Assembly: GCF_003885105.1 (NCBI RefSeq)
Contig: NZ_QWZQ01000037.1
Location: 1 to 33,252 of the forward strand
Length of the DNA stretch: 33,252 nucleotides
Reading direction: 5' to 3'
Origin: Lactiplantibacillus garii
GTDB taxonomy: Bacteria; Bacillota; Bacilli; Lactobacillales; Lactobacillaceae
Position 1 is the stretch's first letter. Each line of letters begins with the position of its first letter. The position numbers were made by a program, and so were the translations under genes. The notes below the pieces were generated by a model. The model ran no database searches. It had not been told where the DNA came from and worked only from the letters and a program-made list of their open reading frames with translations. Positions 7,268-15,316 of this stretch are shown here, one piece after another.

Positions 7268-8278
7268 CTATTTATCGGTGGAGTCGCGTTCCGCATCGCT
7301 AAAGTAGATGTGACCGGACTGCCGTAAATTAAATAATAGTTTGTTCACATTGCGACTAAGCCGCCGCCATGCTTGGTACTCCGCCTGATGGGCCGCGGGA
7401 TCGTTGATCACCATCGCAAAGTCGCGCGCTTCGGCTAACATCGGGTTCTTGTCGGGTTGCACGCCCAAATTGTGTGCCTGGCCGTCCTGATCCTGGTAAG
7501 TGACCTTACCGAGTTCGGCGGCGTTATCCATCACGATGGCGTCGCGTAACCCGTTGATCTCCGACGGTAGGAACGAATTACTGGTCTTACCCACGTTCAA
7601 GGTCACGGTAAAGGCCGGGTACCGTAAAATGGCGACCCCCTTACCGTCCACCTCGGTCGGTAACAAGGTTGGGTAGTAAGCAACTTCGTCCGGCATCCCG
7701 AACCAGCCGACCGCGTCGTAGGCTAAGTAAACACCCAGGTCTTGTAACGCCCCGCCGGCAAACTTCAACGAAAAGATGTTCGGTTCTTCACCAGCCCGGA
7801 CCGCGTCAAAACGCGACGAGTACTTCATGTACGTTAAAGTCGCGCCCTGGATCTGGTCCATTTTGGCAATTTGATCCTGAACGCGCTTAAAGTTAACTTC
7901 GTGGATCTGCCGCGCGGCTTCAAACAGCAAAACGTCCGGGTGCGCCTTTAAACATTCGTCCAACTGTTCAAACTCCGCCTGGTTGGCCACGGCCGGCTTT
8001 TCCACGATGACGTGCTTGCCGTGGGCCACCGCTAACTTGGCCTGTTCAAAGTGCAAACTGTTCGGTGACGCGATGTACACCACGTCAAAGCTGCCCCGTT
8101 CAAAGAACGTGGTCAGATCCGTAAAAGTCTCGGCAGCGTGGTTCTTATCCGCAAAGCTCTGCGCCGTTTCCTGATGGCGTGAATAAACGGTCGTTAACTG
8201 CCACTCGCCCGATTCGTTAGCGGCGTCGACAAATTGCTGGGTGATCCAGTTGGTACCGATGATCCCTAATTTTAACAT
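7268..8278 (-). CDS. Gfo/Idh/MocA-family NAD(P)-dependent oxidoreductase
   Basis: 336 residues. An N-terminal Rossmann fold starts at LGIIGTNWI (residues 4-12), with a following TTVYSR strand end, the substrate-loop signature VIVEKP (Glu93-Pro95), and a C-terminal Gfo/Idh/MocA domain. These enzymes oxidise or reduce sugars, inositols or related alcohols; the substrate is not evident. The ORF extends 9 codons upstream, but GAGAGGGG is 8 bases before the ATG at 8278. It is followed after 12 bases by the DEAD-box helicase gene. The pairing may be only transcriptional. Confidence 0.88.
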   Translation of the reverse strand: MLKLGIIGTNWITQQFVDAANESGEWQLTTVYSRHQETAQSFADKNHAAETFTDLTTFFERGSFDVVYIASPNSLHFEQAKLAVAHGKHVIVEKPAVANQAEFEQLDECLKAHPDVLLFEAARQIHEVNFKRVQDQIAKMDQIQGATLTYMKYSSRFDAVRAGEEPNIFSLKFAGGALQDLGVYLAYDAVGWFGMPDEVAYYPTLLPTEVDGKGVAILRYPAFTVTLNVGKTSNSFLPSEINGLRDAIVMDNAAELGKVTYQDQDGQAHNLGVQPDKNPMLAEARDFAMVINDPAAHQAEYQAWRRLSRNVNKLLFNLRQSGHIYFSDAERDSTDK

Positions 8279-8404
8279 GTCCAATACCCCTCTCGTTAAC
8301 GGCAACTAGTCGTGACTGGTTGCGCTTACTGATACGTTCATTTTACCAGTTTTCCGAACGGATTGGGGATTGCGAACTTTAAAAATCGGCACTCGTTTGA
8401 CGGC

Positions 8405-8437
8405 AAAAAAAAAAGTCGCCCCGCGGGCAACTTTTTA
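8405..8437 (-). terminator. Terminator of the cold-shock gene
   Basis: On the minus strand AAGTTGCCC pairs with GGGGCGACTT around a short GC loop, followed by ten T. It starts 10 bases after the stop codon at 8447. Confidence 0.85.
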
Positions 8438-8446
8438 AAAGTTCAA

Positions 8447-8647
8447 TTATTGAGGAACAACGTTAGTAGCTTGTGGGCCACGATCGCTTTGTTCTTCGTC
8501 AAAAGTAACTTTTTGACCTTCTTCTAAGGTCTTGAAACCGTCGACTTGGATAGCTGAGAAGTGAACGAATACGTCGTTGCCATCTTCACCAGTAATAAAA
8601 CCAAAGCCCTTGTCAGCATTAAACCATTTTACAGTACCATTTTTCAT
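8447..8647 (-). CDS. csp: Cold-shock protein, CspA family
   Basis: 66 residues, exactly the size of a single cold-shock domain. RNP1 is KGFGFI and RNP2 is VFVHF; the opening NGTVKWFN is typical. It binds single-stranded RNA and DNA as a chaperone. The start at 8647 follows AGGAGG by 11 bases; a longer in-frame extension has no ribosome binding site. The gene is monocistronic. Codon choice (AAA, GAA, GGT) is that of a highly expressed gene, and the long AU-rich leader is what one expects for a temperature-controlled mRNA. Confidence 0.96.
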   Translation of the reverse strand: MKNGTVKWFNADKGFGFITGEDGNDVFVHFSAIQVDGFKTLEEGQKVTFDEEQSDRGPQATNVVPQ

Positions 8648-8776
8648 GAATACAAATCCTCCTAGGATTATCAAATCTAAAGTAACGAAACTATGTTATC
8701 AACACCTAAAAGAATTTGCAAGGTAGCAAACTAATGATACTTCTGAACTTCTGTTAAATGCCAATTACATATTATA
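8648..8776 (-). promoter_or_regulatory. Promoter and long 5' leader of the cold-shock gene
   Basis: A perfect TATAAT on the minus strand (complement of 8771-8776) with a weak -35 (TTCAGT, 17-base spacer) would give a leader of about 115 nt, rich in A and U. Long structured leaders control mRNA stability and translation of csp genes in other bacteria; this is inferred here from position and length only. Confidence 0.5.
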
Positions 8777-8988
8777 GATTAACACACTCACCCACTGAAT
8801 AACAAGAATTACCTACATTTATTCTCGTTTTATCATAAAAAGCGTTATTAGATTAACGAATGATGACGTTCATTACTGGCCGGTAACAGCCGGTTAAAAG
8901 GTTTACTAAGAACGGGCGATTTCGTGACGAAAACCCCGGTTTAGTGGTATATTTTAAGAGTAAACATAAACGAAAGAAGGTTGATCCG

Positions 8989-9369
8989 GTGAAGCGACGT
9001 GGCGCCATTTTATTTGGCCTCTCATTATTAGCAGGACTTTCAAGTACCCTAGTCCGCAAACAGCGTCCCAAGGTTGCCAGCGGCGACTTAGCCGTCTTTT
9101 ACGCGGGCACGTGGACCTACCGTGACGAAGAACATCACCGGGATCATAAGCTAGAAATCGACCCCAACATGATCATTCGGATCGATGGGCGTCCCATGCC
9201 GGCAACCGTTGAATCAATTTCGCCCAGCAAGCTAGTCTTGCTCGACAAATACGGCTTTCATTTAGAAATCAAAGCCAACGAACAACGTCCGGTCACCCTG
9301 TTTGACGAGGCGGATAATCGCAATTACGTGATCCTTTCCCCCCGCCAGTTAGATCAGGCGACCGATTAA
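8989..9369 (+). CDS. DUF4828-like hypothetical protein
   Basis: 126 residues if started at the GTG at 8989, which has AAGAAGG 8 bases upstream; a GTG at 8944 would lie upstream of a probable extended -10 (TGGTATATT, 8944-8952). The N-terminus (VKRRGAILFGLSLLAG) could be a signal or anchor helix. The rest is a small beta-barrel-like domain with AGTWTYRDEEHHRDHKLEID, then IRIDGRPM, and LVLLDKYGFHLEI, a pattern I associate with DUF4828 of lactobacilli. The function is unknown. It is a single gene with a hairpin directly after the stop. Confidence 0.7.
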   Translation: MKRRGAILFGLSLLAGLSSTLVRKQRPKVASGDLAVFYAGTWTYRDEEHHRDHKLEIDPNMIIRIDGRPMPATVESISPSKLVLLDKYGFHLEIKANEQRPVTLFDEADNRNYVILSPRQLDQATD

Positions 9370-9374
9370 ACCAA

Positions 9375-9404
9375 GAGACCAAGCGTTTTTCAGCGCTTGG
9401 TCTC
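9375..9404 (+). terminator. Hairpin terminator after the DUF4828-like gene
   Basis: GAGACCAAGCG pairs perfectly with CGCTTGGTCTC around an 8-base loop, 5 bases after the stop codon. The T-rich part follows slightly late (CGTTCATTTTTA). Confidence 0.7.
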
Positions 9405-9480
9405 CGTTCATTTTTAGCCATTATAATTATTTTTATCATCACGCGTTTGGCCCGGTTGCCCAACGCTTTTTTAACACCCT

Positions 9481-10257
9481 TTAATCGAGGTTGGACGCAA
9501 TCAGGTGATCAAAGCTTTTCAGGTCACCGTTATACAAAACGCCGGTAAATTCCTGGCGAGTCCCGTTTTGCCGGTACACCGCCCGGTAGGAGTAGTGCAT
9601 GAATAACACCCGTTGCGGCTGGTGCTGAGTGGCGGTCGTGTCGTACCACAGCGGCGTCTTTTTAATAGCCGGTTTAACTAGCAACTTGGCCACCGCCGGC
9701 GTGGACCACACCACGCACTGGCGGTCGTAATAGTTGGTCAGTTTTAAGACCAGCGCGCGTAACTTGGTCCGTTCCCGTTTGACTTGAACGGTCTTAGCCG
9801 AATAGTCCCCGTAGTACTGGACCTGAATCGCAATCGGCAGGTTACCGGTATTGGCGCCAACCGTTTTCTCAAAGTAGGCCGCCTGGGCCGCTGCCGAGCT
9901 CGAAAAGCTAAAGACGTGGACCACGCCGACGCCTAAACTGGTTCCCAAAATTCGCTGGTAGTTGCTGGAAAAATTATCGTCGGAATAGCTGGCACCCTGG
10001 GTCGCGTGGAGGTAAATAAACTTTAAGCCGTCGTTTTGCAGCGCGGCAAAGTCTAAGTAACCGTCATTTTGCGACACCGCGACGCCGCGCACGTTAAAAC
10101 CGTCCACGACCTCGGCGTGCCGCCACTGGATCCACGCGAAAACACCCCACGCGCTGCCAATCATGACCAGCAAAATAAACAGCCACGTTAAACGGCGACG
10201 CCACCGCGCCCCCCGTGTCCGCGCGTAAACTGGTCTTAAGCGCTGTTGTTTTGCCAT
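9481..10257 (-). CDS. GH25-like membrane-anchored protein lacking catalytic residues
   Basis: 258 residues: a basic N-terminus, a membrane segment at about 25-43, then a domain with the layout of GH25 muramidases (GxDVSxxxGxIDW, FxYIKATEG, YxDxxFxxN, DxE). Here the first catalytic Asp is Ala60 in GVAVSQ, KATEG reads HATQG, and the catalytic DxE reads QVQ (Gln145, Gln147). All three acid residues known to act in GH25 are therefore gone, and it should not cleave peptidoglycan. It may bind wall glycan or act as a scaffold. The start has AAGGATGG upstream. It lies 22 bases downstream of the RpiR regulator in the same direction, so co-transcription is likely. Confidence 0.8.
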   Translation of the reverse strand: MAKQQRLRPVYARTRGARWRRRLTWLFILLVMIGSAWGVFAWIQWRHAEVVDGFNVRGVAVSQNDGYLDFAALQNDGLKFIYLHATQGASYSDDNFSSNYQRILGTSLGVGVVHVFSFSSSAAAQAAYFEKTVGANTGNLPIAIQVQYYGDYSAKTVQVKRERTKLRALVLKLTNYYDRQCVVWSTPAVAKLLVKPAIKKTPLWYDTTATQHQPQRVLFMHYSYRAVYRQNGTRQEFTGVLYNGDLKSFDHLIASNLD

Positions 10258-10279
10258 TCTACATCCATCCTTACAACCG

Positions 10280-11158
10280 TTATAATTCCGTGCGGGTCTC
10301 GCTGATCGCGTCGCGGACCCGGCTCAGACTCGCCGCCATCTTGATGTTGCCGTGCACGGCGGTCATCAAAAACAAGCTGTCGATGATACTCATCTGTGCA
10401 ATCAAAGAGGTCAGGCCTTCCGAACGGTAGTTGATCTCCTCGGCCACCGAAATAAAGGCCACCGTGCTGCCCTTGGCGAGCGGAGAATTGCCAAAACTCG
10501 TGAGTGCGATCACCGGGACCTTTTGGGCGTTGAGCGTTTTTAAGATTTGCAAGGTTTGCTGGTTACGCCCGGTGTGTGAGATCACCACCGCCACGTCTTT
10601 AGGCGTCATTTGGGCCGCCTGCATCAGCTGCATGTCGTAGTCCCCGTTATGCGCACAAGTGATCCCGGTGCGAACAAACTTGTGGTAACCGTCTAAGGCC
10701 GCCACGGCCGAACCACCGAGCCCGTAAAAACCAATCGTTTGCGCGTGCAATAACAGGTGGACCGCCCGTTTTAAATCGGCTTCGGTCATCACCTGACTCG
10801 TCTGGTCCAGCGAGCTGCGAATACTACTAAAGGTGGACTCGGCAATGCCCTTAAACGTCGTTTGTTTTTCGACGTCTTGAAAGACCTCGGCGTTGGTGCG
10901 TTCGATGGGTTCCGCCGCGGTCAATTCCCGGGAGAAATCCCGGAAGCTATTAAAACTGATCCGCTTGACGAACCGTGACACGGTGGCCGTTGAAACGCCG
11001 ACCGCCGCCGCGAGGTCTGAAATTGATTGGGCCGCCGTTTTAACGGGGTCCTGAATAATATAATCCGCAATCTTACGGTCCGTCACGCTCAAATTCGGGT
11101 AATACGACCGAATAAGGGTGAGGACCCGGTTACGGTGTGTGGGTGTTTGTGTGGACAC
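10280..11158 (-). CDS. RpiR/MurR-family transcriptional regulator (HTH + SIS)
   Basis: 292 residues from the GTG at 11158, chosen because GGAGGTGG lies 5 bases upstream; longer in-frame starts overlap that site. The N-terminal HTH_6 domain (about 8-80) includes KIADYI and the recognition region VGVSTATVSRFVKR. The SIS phosphosugar-binding domain (about 115-250) carries FYGLGGSAV and VISHTGRN. It is divergent from gluconate kinase, so 6-phosphogluconate or a related phosphosugar is a plausible ligand, and repression of gntK a plausible role (inference). A minus-strand extended -10 TGGTAAAAT is visible at 11180-11188. Confidence 0.9.
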   Translation of the reverse strand: MSTQTPTHRNRVLTLIRSYYPNLSVTDRKIADYIIQDPVKTAAQSISDLAAAVGVSTATVSRFVKRISFNSFRDFSRELTAAEPIERTNAEVFQDVEKQTTFKGIAESTFSSIRSSLDQTSQVMTEADLKRAVHLLLHAQTIGFYGLGGSAVAALDGYHKFVRTGITCAHNGDYDMQLMQAAQMTPKDVAVVISHTGRNQQTLQILKTLNAQKVPVIALTSFGNSPLAKGSTVAFISVAEEINYRSEGLTSLIAQMSIIDSLFLMTAVHGNIKMAASLSRVRDAISETRTEL

Positions 11159-11217
11159 AACTGCCACCTCCATGACCAAATTTTACCACAGTTTGCAAAA
11201 ACGCCCTAGGGTTCTCA

Positions 11218-11246
11218 TTGCAACCGGTATCAAAGTTACTTACACT
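11218..11246 (+). promoter_or_regulatory. Promoter of gluconate kinase gene
   Basis: TTGCAA (11218-11223) and TACACT (11241-11246) with a 17-base spacer, 31 bases before the start codon. It lies in the 119-base divergent region with the RpiR gene, where a regulator operator is also expected but no clear dyad is visible. Confidence 0.45.
11219..11232 (+). promoter_or_regulatory. Probable cre box of gluconate kinase
   Basis: TGCAACCGGTATCA matches the cre consensus TGWAANCGNTNWCA with a single deviation (C at the W position). It overlaps the -35 box, so CcpA would repress gluconate use when glucose is present. Confidence 0.5.
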
Positions 11247-11277
11247 AAGATTATCAAAAGCAAGAAAGGAACGTTTT

Positions 11278-12771
11278 ATGACACAAATACTTACCGTTGA
11301 CATCGGCACGACCAGTACGAAGGTCGTGCTGTACGACCAGACCGGCCGCGTCGTCGCCAGCGCGAACCACGGTTACTCACTCTGCCAAACGACTCCGGGA
11401 ATGGCCGAAGAGGACCCGGACGCCATTTATCAGGCCGTCGTGACCGGTATTCAAGCCGTCAGTCGGCAAACGCACGCGCCCATCGCCGGGATCAGCTTTT
11501 CGGCCGCGATGCACAGCTTGATCTTACTTGACGCCCAGTACCAGCCCATCAGCCGGATGTATACTTGGGCGGATAACCGGGCCAAGGCGGCCGCGGCCGA
11601 ACTGCGGGCGCTGCCCACCGCACACGCCCTGTACGCTCGGACCGGGACCCCGCTCCACCCAATGACACCGCTTGCTAAACTGCGCTGGTTAGCCCACGAT
11701 CAACCGGACTTGCACGCCGCGGCCCGCTGGTTTGTAGACGTGAAAGCTTACGTGTTGTACCGCCTAAGCGGCCACTTAACCACCGACTATTCCGTCGCCA
11801 ACGCTTCCGGCCTGTGGAACTTGCACACCTTGGACTGGGACCCCGAAGCGTTGCAACTCGCCCACGTGACGCGTGAACAACTCCCACACCTGGTGGATAC
11901 CACGGCGCAACTTACCGGCATGACCACGGCGACTGCCCACCAGTTGGGGCTGACCGCGCCGGTACCGTTAATTGCCGGCGCCAGTGACGGCTGCCTATCC
12001 AACCTGGGCCTCAACGCGATCCGGCCGGGGCAGGCGGCACTCACCATCGGGACGTCCGGCGCGGTTCGGGTCGTCCACGACCAGCCCGAACTCGACCCGC
12101 ACGGCCGGCTATTTTGTTACTACTTAGCCCCACACGCCTGGGTCATCGGCGGGCCGGCCAACAACGGCGGCAACGTTTTTCAGTGGGTCCACGACACCCT
12201 CTTTAAGGACGTGCAACCCGCCGTCAGTTACGCGGACCTGAACGCCGCAATTGCCGCCGTGCCCGCTGGCAGCCACGGGTTGCTGATGCACCCGTACCTT
12301 AACGGCGAACGGGCACCGCTCTGGGACGCCAACGCCCGCGGCGCGTTCTTTGGCCTGACCGCCCAGCACACCCGCGTCGACATGGCCCGCGCGGCGCTCG
12401 AAGGGATCACCTTTAACCTCGCCCACGTGGCCCAGATGGTCCAAGCACTGACGGGGCCGTTTGACAACTTGCAGGCCGCCGGGGGATTCGCGAAGACCCC
12501 CGCCTGGCGCCAAATCGTCGCGGATATTTTTAACGCGTCGGTCACGATTCCCCAAAACGTGGAGAGCTCCTGTTTCGGCGCCGCCGTGCTCGGCCTCGTC
12601 AGTCTCGGGGTGCTACCGGACCTAAACGCGGTCGCCGACCTGATGGCGCCGGTCACCCCCCGGCAACCCCAAACGGCCAACGTTGCAACTTACCAGCGGC
12701 TCTACCCGCTTTACGAACAGCTCGCGCACGATTACCAGCCGCTGTTTAAGACGTTAGCAACTTTTAACTAG
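11278..12771 (+). CDS. gntK: Gluconate kinase, FGGY family
   Basis: 498 residues, the usual length of FGGY carbohydrate kinases. The N-terminal ATPase strand is VDIGTTSTKVVLYD, the gluconokinase-like substrate motif is ISFSAAMHS, the FGGY C-terminal signature region holds GERAPLWDANARG, and GGFAKTPAWRQIVADIFN closes the active site. It phosphorylates gluconate to 6-phosphogluconate for the pentose phosphate or phosphoketolase route. The start at 11278 has GAAAGGA 7 bases upstream. It is divergent from an RpiR regulator and followed by a strong terminator. No gluconate permease or 6-phosphogluconate dehydrogenase gene is in the window. Another FGGY substrate cannot be fully excluded. Confidence 0.88.
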   Translation: MTQILTVDIGTTSTKVVLYDQTGRVVASANHGYSLCQTTPGMAEEDPDAIYQAVVTGIQAVSRQTHAPIAGISFSAAMHSLILLDAQYQPISRMYTWADNRAKAAAAELRALPTAHALYARTGTPLHPMTPLAKLRWLAHDQPDLHAAARWFVDVKAYVLYRLSGHLTTDYSVANASGLWNLHTLDWDPEALQLAHVTREQLPHLVDTTAQLTGMTTATAHQLGLTAPVPLIAGASDGCLSNLGLNAIRPGQAALTIGTSGAVRVVHDQPELDPHGRLFCYYLAPHAWVIGGPANNGGNVFQWVHDTLFKDVQPAVSYADLNAAIAAVPAGSHGLLMHPYLNGERAPLWDANARGAFFGLTAQHTRVDMARAALEGITFNLAHVAQMVQALTGPFDNLQAAGGFAKTPAWRQIVADIFNASVTIPQNVESSCFGAAVLGLVSLGVLPDLNAVADLMAPVTPRQPQTANVATYQRLYPLYEQLAHDYQPLFKTLATFN

Positions 12772-12786
12772 CTTAAAATGACCACA

Positions 12787-12835
12787 AAGCCACCAACGAT
12801 GCCCAATTTTGGCATCGTTGGTGGCTTGTTTTTTT
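12787..12835 (+). terminator. Terminator of gluconate kinase gene
   Basis: GCCACCAACGATGCC pairs with GGCATCGTTGGTGGC (15 bp, perfect) and is followed by TTGTTTTTTT. It may also stop the minus-strand transcript of the hydrolase gene at 12872. Confidence 0.92.
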
Positions 12836-12871
12836 GACTGGCATCACCGGTAACGCGTAATCATCGCACCA

Positions 12872-13765
12872 CTACGGTGTCCCCGCGTTGGCCCCGATAA
12901 TCGCCCGGTTACGGGTCCGCTTCGTCGGTTTATTGAGCATGTACTGGCGAATTAGCGCCACAATTTGCTTGTTTTGGGGCAAATCGGAGTGTTGAGCGTT
13001 GTTCCCGGTCACCGTAATTTCGGTGTAGTGTTTGACCTGACCCTGGTAAACGTACTTGCCGGCCTCCACGCTGCGGGCCGGCACCAGCCCGTCGGTATCG
13101 TAATTTTCCGTCCCGGCCACCGAGTACACCGTGGCGTTTTTCGGCAAGTTCTCCCGGTACTTAATAAAGTCGGCCAACATCTGCGTTTTATGCGACAAGT
13201 TCTCTTCCGAAAAGTTATACGGCGAACCGATCGTCATGATTCGCTTGACCGTAATGTCGCTACGGTTAAAGTAGTGTTCAAAAAAGTAGGTATAGATCAA
13301 GCCCCCGTTGGAGTGCCCGATGGCCTTAAAATTATTAAACTGGTACTTAGCCGCCAGCTGCTTAAACGCCAACGAGAACCATCGGGCCTGCTTTTTAATG
13401 TTGTCGTAACCGTCCTTATTATTCTCAAAACCGACCACGATCACCGGCTCATTGTCCCGTGGACGCAAAGACCCGCTCATCGTGATCTTATCGTCCGTTT
13501 TAACGGTTAGTTTAATCAGGCTGTGCCGGCGTTTATCAGCCTTATTGAGCTGTTTGACCAGCGTGTCAAACCGGTTCTGACTGGCACTACTACCCGGGAT
13601 CATGATGATTGGCGACAGTTGTGAATCGTGCCGCCCGGTCATCGCCGTCACGTTAGCCTGGGTCCAGTGGTACGAAGGTCCAATCAGCAGTCCCAGAAAA
13701 ACCATCCCCAGTACGAGGACGATCAAACTGCGTAACCGCCGGGGCCAGTTAGGATTTTTCCACAT
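12872..13765 (-). CDS. DUF915-family membrane-anchored alpha/beta hydrolase, copy 2
   Basis: 297 residues, clearly paralogous to the hydrolase at 2123-2986, with long identical stretches such as HSDLPQNKQIVALIRQY. It has an N-terminal membrane segment (about 12-30), an extracytoplasmic alpha/beta-hydrolase domain with MIPGSS, nucleophile Ser152 in GHSNGG, and candidates Asp225 (DTDGLVP) and His259 (QHSDLPQ) for the triad. The start at 13765 has AAGGGGG 8-9 bases upstream; it overlaps the preceding EIIC gene by 17 bases, so translation is coupled. A Lys/Arg-rich tail (KPTKRTRNR) differs from copy 1. Substrate unknown. Confidence 0.85.
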   Translation of the reverse strand: MWKNPNWPRRLRSLIVLVLGMVFLGLLIGPSYHWTQANVTAMTGRHDSQLSPIIMIPGSSASQNRFDTLVKQLNKADKRRHSLIKLTVKTDDKITMSGSLRPRDNEPVIVVGFENNKDGYDNIKKQARWFSLAFKQLAAKYQFNNFKAIGHSNGGLIYTYFFEHYFNRSDITVKRIMTIGSPYNFSEENLSHKTQMLADFIKYRENLPKNATVYSVAGTENYDTDGLVPARSVEAGKYVYQGQVKHYTEITVTGNNAQHSDLPQNKQIVALIRQYMLNKPTKRTRNRAIIGANAGTP

Positions 13766-15083
13766 GCCGTGGGCCCCCTTCCCGTGCGAGTTCCGCCTGT
13801 GCCGCGTCGGCAATGGCTTCCGCTAAGTGCAGGAACGGTAAATAGATCACGACCGAAACGGCCAGGCACACGATTCCCAGTAAAAAGGCCACCAAGTTAC
13901 CGTTCGTTCCAATAAAGGCAATCAACGGCCCGGGGGTTCCAATCGGCACCGGATAAACCACCGCCGGAATCCATTTAAGCGCCACCGCGACCGCCGCGAT
14001 GCCCATGTTTACGAGTGGGGCGACCATGAACGGGATCAGGTAGATGGGGTTATACAAAACGGGTAACCCGGTCAAAATGGGCCCGTTACTGTTGAATAGT
14101 GCCGGCAGCAGTCCCCAGCGAGCCACGACGTGATAATTATGATTATTACTATTGATAAATATCGCAATGACTAACGCCAGTAACATCCCGGTGCCCCCGA
14201 AGGTCCCAAAAGCGTGGTACAGGGTGTTAGCGGTATACGGAAACGGCACGTTGTAAGCGGAATGGTGGCTTAACGCGTAGCTTAAATTGGTATTCATGGC
14301 CGGTGCGTTGGCGACCAGCTGTTGCTGGTACGGGCCGAACAGCCCAATAATTTCCAAAAATAACGTTAACGCCGCCATCCCAAACGTCAGCCAGAGACTG
14401 TGCGAGGTCGTCGCAAACTTCTGAAAAGCCGTCCAGTTCTCTTCGGAATAAGTTGCCATGACGACCCAGTGTAACCCGAGGCTCACCACGAGCGCGACCA
14501 GCAATGTAATCAGCATTGGTAATAACGACCCAAACGTCCGGCTCAAAATTTCAGCCGTGTGCGGTGAGCGCGGCTCGTCACCCGCTTTGCCAAACCACTT
14601 AAAGCACAGTCCGGTTACGCCGCCGACCAGTAGCGCCCCCGTCAGACCGTTCGTCCCCAGCATCAGCGCGTTAAACACGCCAACTTGGGCCTGGTTCGTA
14701 TACTGGTACGCCATTAACAACAACGCGATGGCACCGGTCAACCCGGCCAACTGTTCGTCGCGGTTCTGCAGTTTAGCGGCGTACTTGGCCGCGCCGTACG
14801 CGGCAACGATCGAAACGCTATCTAACGTTAGGTTGGTTAAATTATCGAACGGGTAGTGCAGATACTTATAGTACGGGACCCACTTGGCCAAGTGAAAGAC
14901 ACTGGCAAAAAAGCCGCTTTTGGTCAACACGGTCAACTGAATGATCTGACTGAACGTCCCGATTAGGATAAACGGGAACGTCAGCATCAGCGTTCGCTGG
15001 ATCACCCGGTAAAAATTAGTTTGGCGCAACCGTAACAACGTCGGGACCAAGCGCTGAATCAACCGTTGTTCACTAACCCCCAC
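13749..15083 (-). CDS. Orphan PTS EIIC-like membrane protein (Lac/cellobiose type), copy 2
   Basis: 444 residues from a GTG start with GAAGGGGG 9 bases upstream. It shares the layout of copy 1 at 2976-4304: LTFPFILIGTF near the N-terminus, about ten membrane segments, GLPVLYNPIYLIPFMVAP and VVYPVPIGTPGPLIAFIGT. The family's sugar-contacting positions are altered here too: the GIHG histidine position is Phe249 (GLFG) and the NEP glutamate position is Gly334 (NGP). No EIIA or EIIB lies nearby. It is directly coupled to a DUF915 hydrolase. This suggests a conserved EIIC-hydrolase partnership rather than a normal PTS permease, though transport by facilitated diffusion remains possible. Confidence 0.8.
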   Translation of the reverse strand: MGVSEQRLIQRLVPTLLRLRQTNFYRVIQRTLMLTFPFILIGTFSQIIQLTVLTKSGFFASVFHLAKWVPYYKYLHYPFDNLTNLTLDSVSIVAAYGAAKYAAKLQNRDEQLAGLTGAIALLLMAYQYTNQAQVGVFNALMLGTNGLTGALLVGGVTGLCFKWFGKAGDEPRSPHTAEILSRTFGSLLPMLITLLVALVVSLGLHWVVMATYSEENWTAFQKFATTSHSLWLTFGMAALTLFLEIIGLFGPYQQQLVANAPAMNTNLSYALSHHSAYNVPFPYTANTLYHAFGTFGGTGMLLALVIAIFINSNNHNYHVVARWGLLPALFNSNGPILTGLPVLYNPIYLIPFMVAPLVNMGIAAVAVALKWIPAVVYPVPIGTPGPLIAFIGTNGNLVAFLLGIVCLAVSVVIYLPFLHLAEAIADAAQAELAREGGPRHVEKS

Positions 15084-15097
15084 AAGTCACATCCCCC

Positions 15098-15124
15098 TTC
15101 AGAAACTTCTCTGAACCAATTATA
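15098..15124 (-). promoter_or_regulatory. -10 box and inverted repeat before EIIC copy 2
   Basis: A TATAAT on the minus strand (complement of 15119-15124) lacks an obvious -35. Immediately downstream TTCAGA-GAAGTT-TCTGAA forms a perfect 6-bp dyad (15098-15115) ending just before the ribosome binding site. It could be an operator at the transcription start or a small mRNA hairpin. Confidence 0.4.
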
Positions 15125-15226
15125 AGGCTAACGGCGCTCATAAGCCTACCGAATCGAGCTACAAATTTCGCGTGCCTCAAAAATAAGTGGGCGTTAAAAG
15201 TTATTGATGTTAGGGGAATTAACGTC

Positions 15227-15267
15227 AAAATAGCCCCGCTTCCATGACGTGGAAACGCGACTATTTT
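15227..15267 (-). terminator. Terminator of the PadR-DUF4097 unit
   Basis: AAAATAG and CTATTTT form the base of a hairpin, with further pairing of CGTTTCC-type and GGAAGCG-type arms around a short loop. It lies about 50 bases after the stop codon of the DUF4097 gene. Confidence 0.7.
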
Positions 15268-15316
15268 TAACAAACGCAATGTTAATTTTAATTGTCCCAC
15301 TGCGGCCGGCGAATGC

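Noticed and set aside
11245-11259. 15-base match CTAAGATTATCAAAA shared by the gntK leader and the toxin-antitoxin promoter (24996-25010)
   Set aside because: In the toxin-antitoxin region the sequence is one arm of a dyad; at gntK the partner arm is missing, so shared regulation is not supported and the AT-rich match may be chance.
12124-12680. Two long minus-strand ORFs inside the gluconate kinase gene
   Set aside because: gntK is unambiguous over this stretch; the antisense frames are open only because of high third-position GC.
14458-14856. Plus-strand ORF opposite EIIC copy 2
   Set aside because: No ribosome binding site; the EIIC reading frame is clear and homologous to copy 1.
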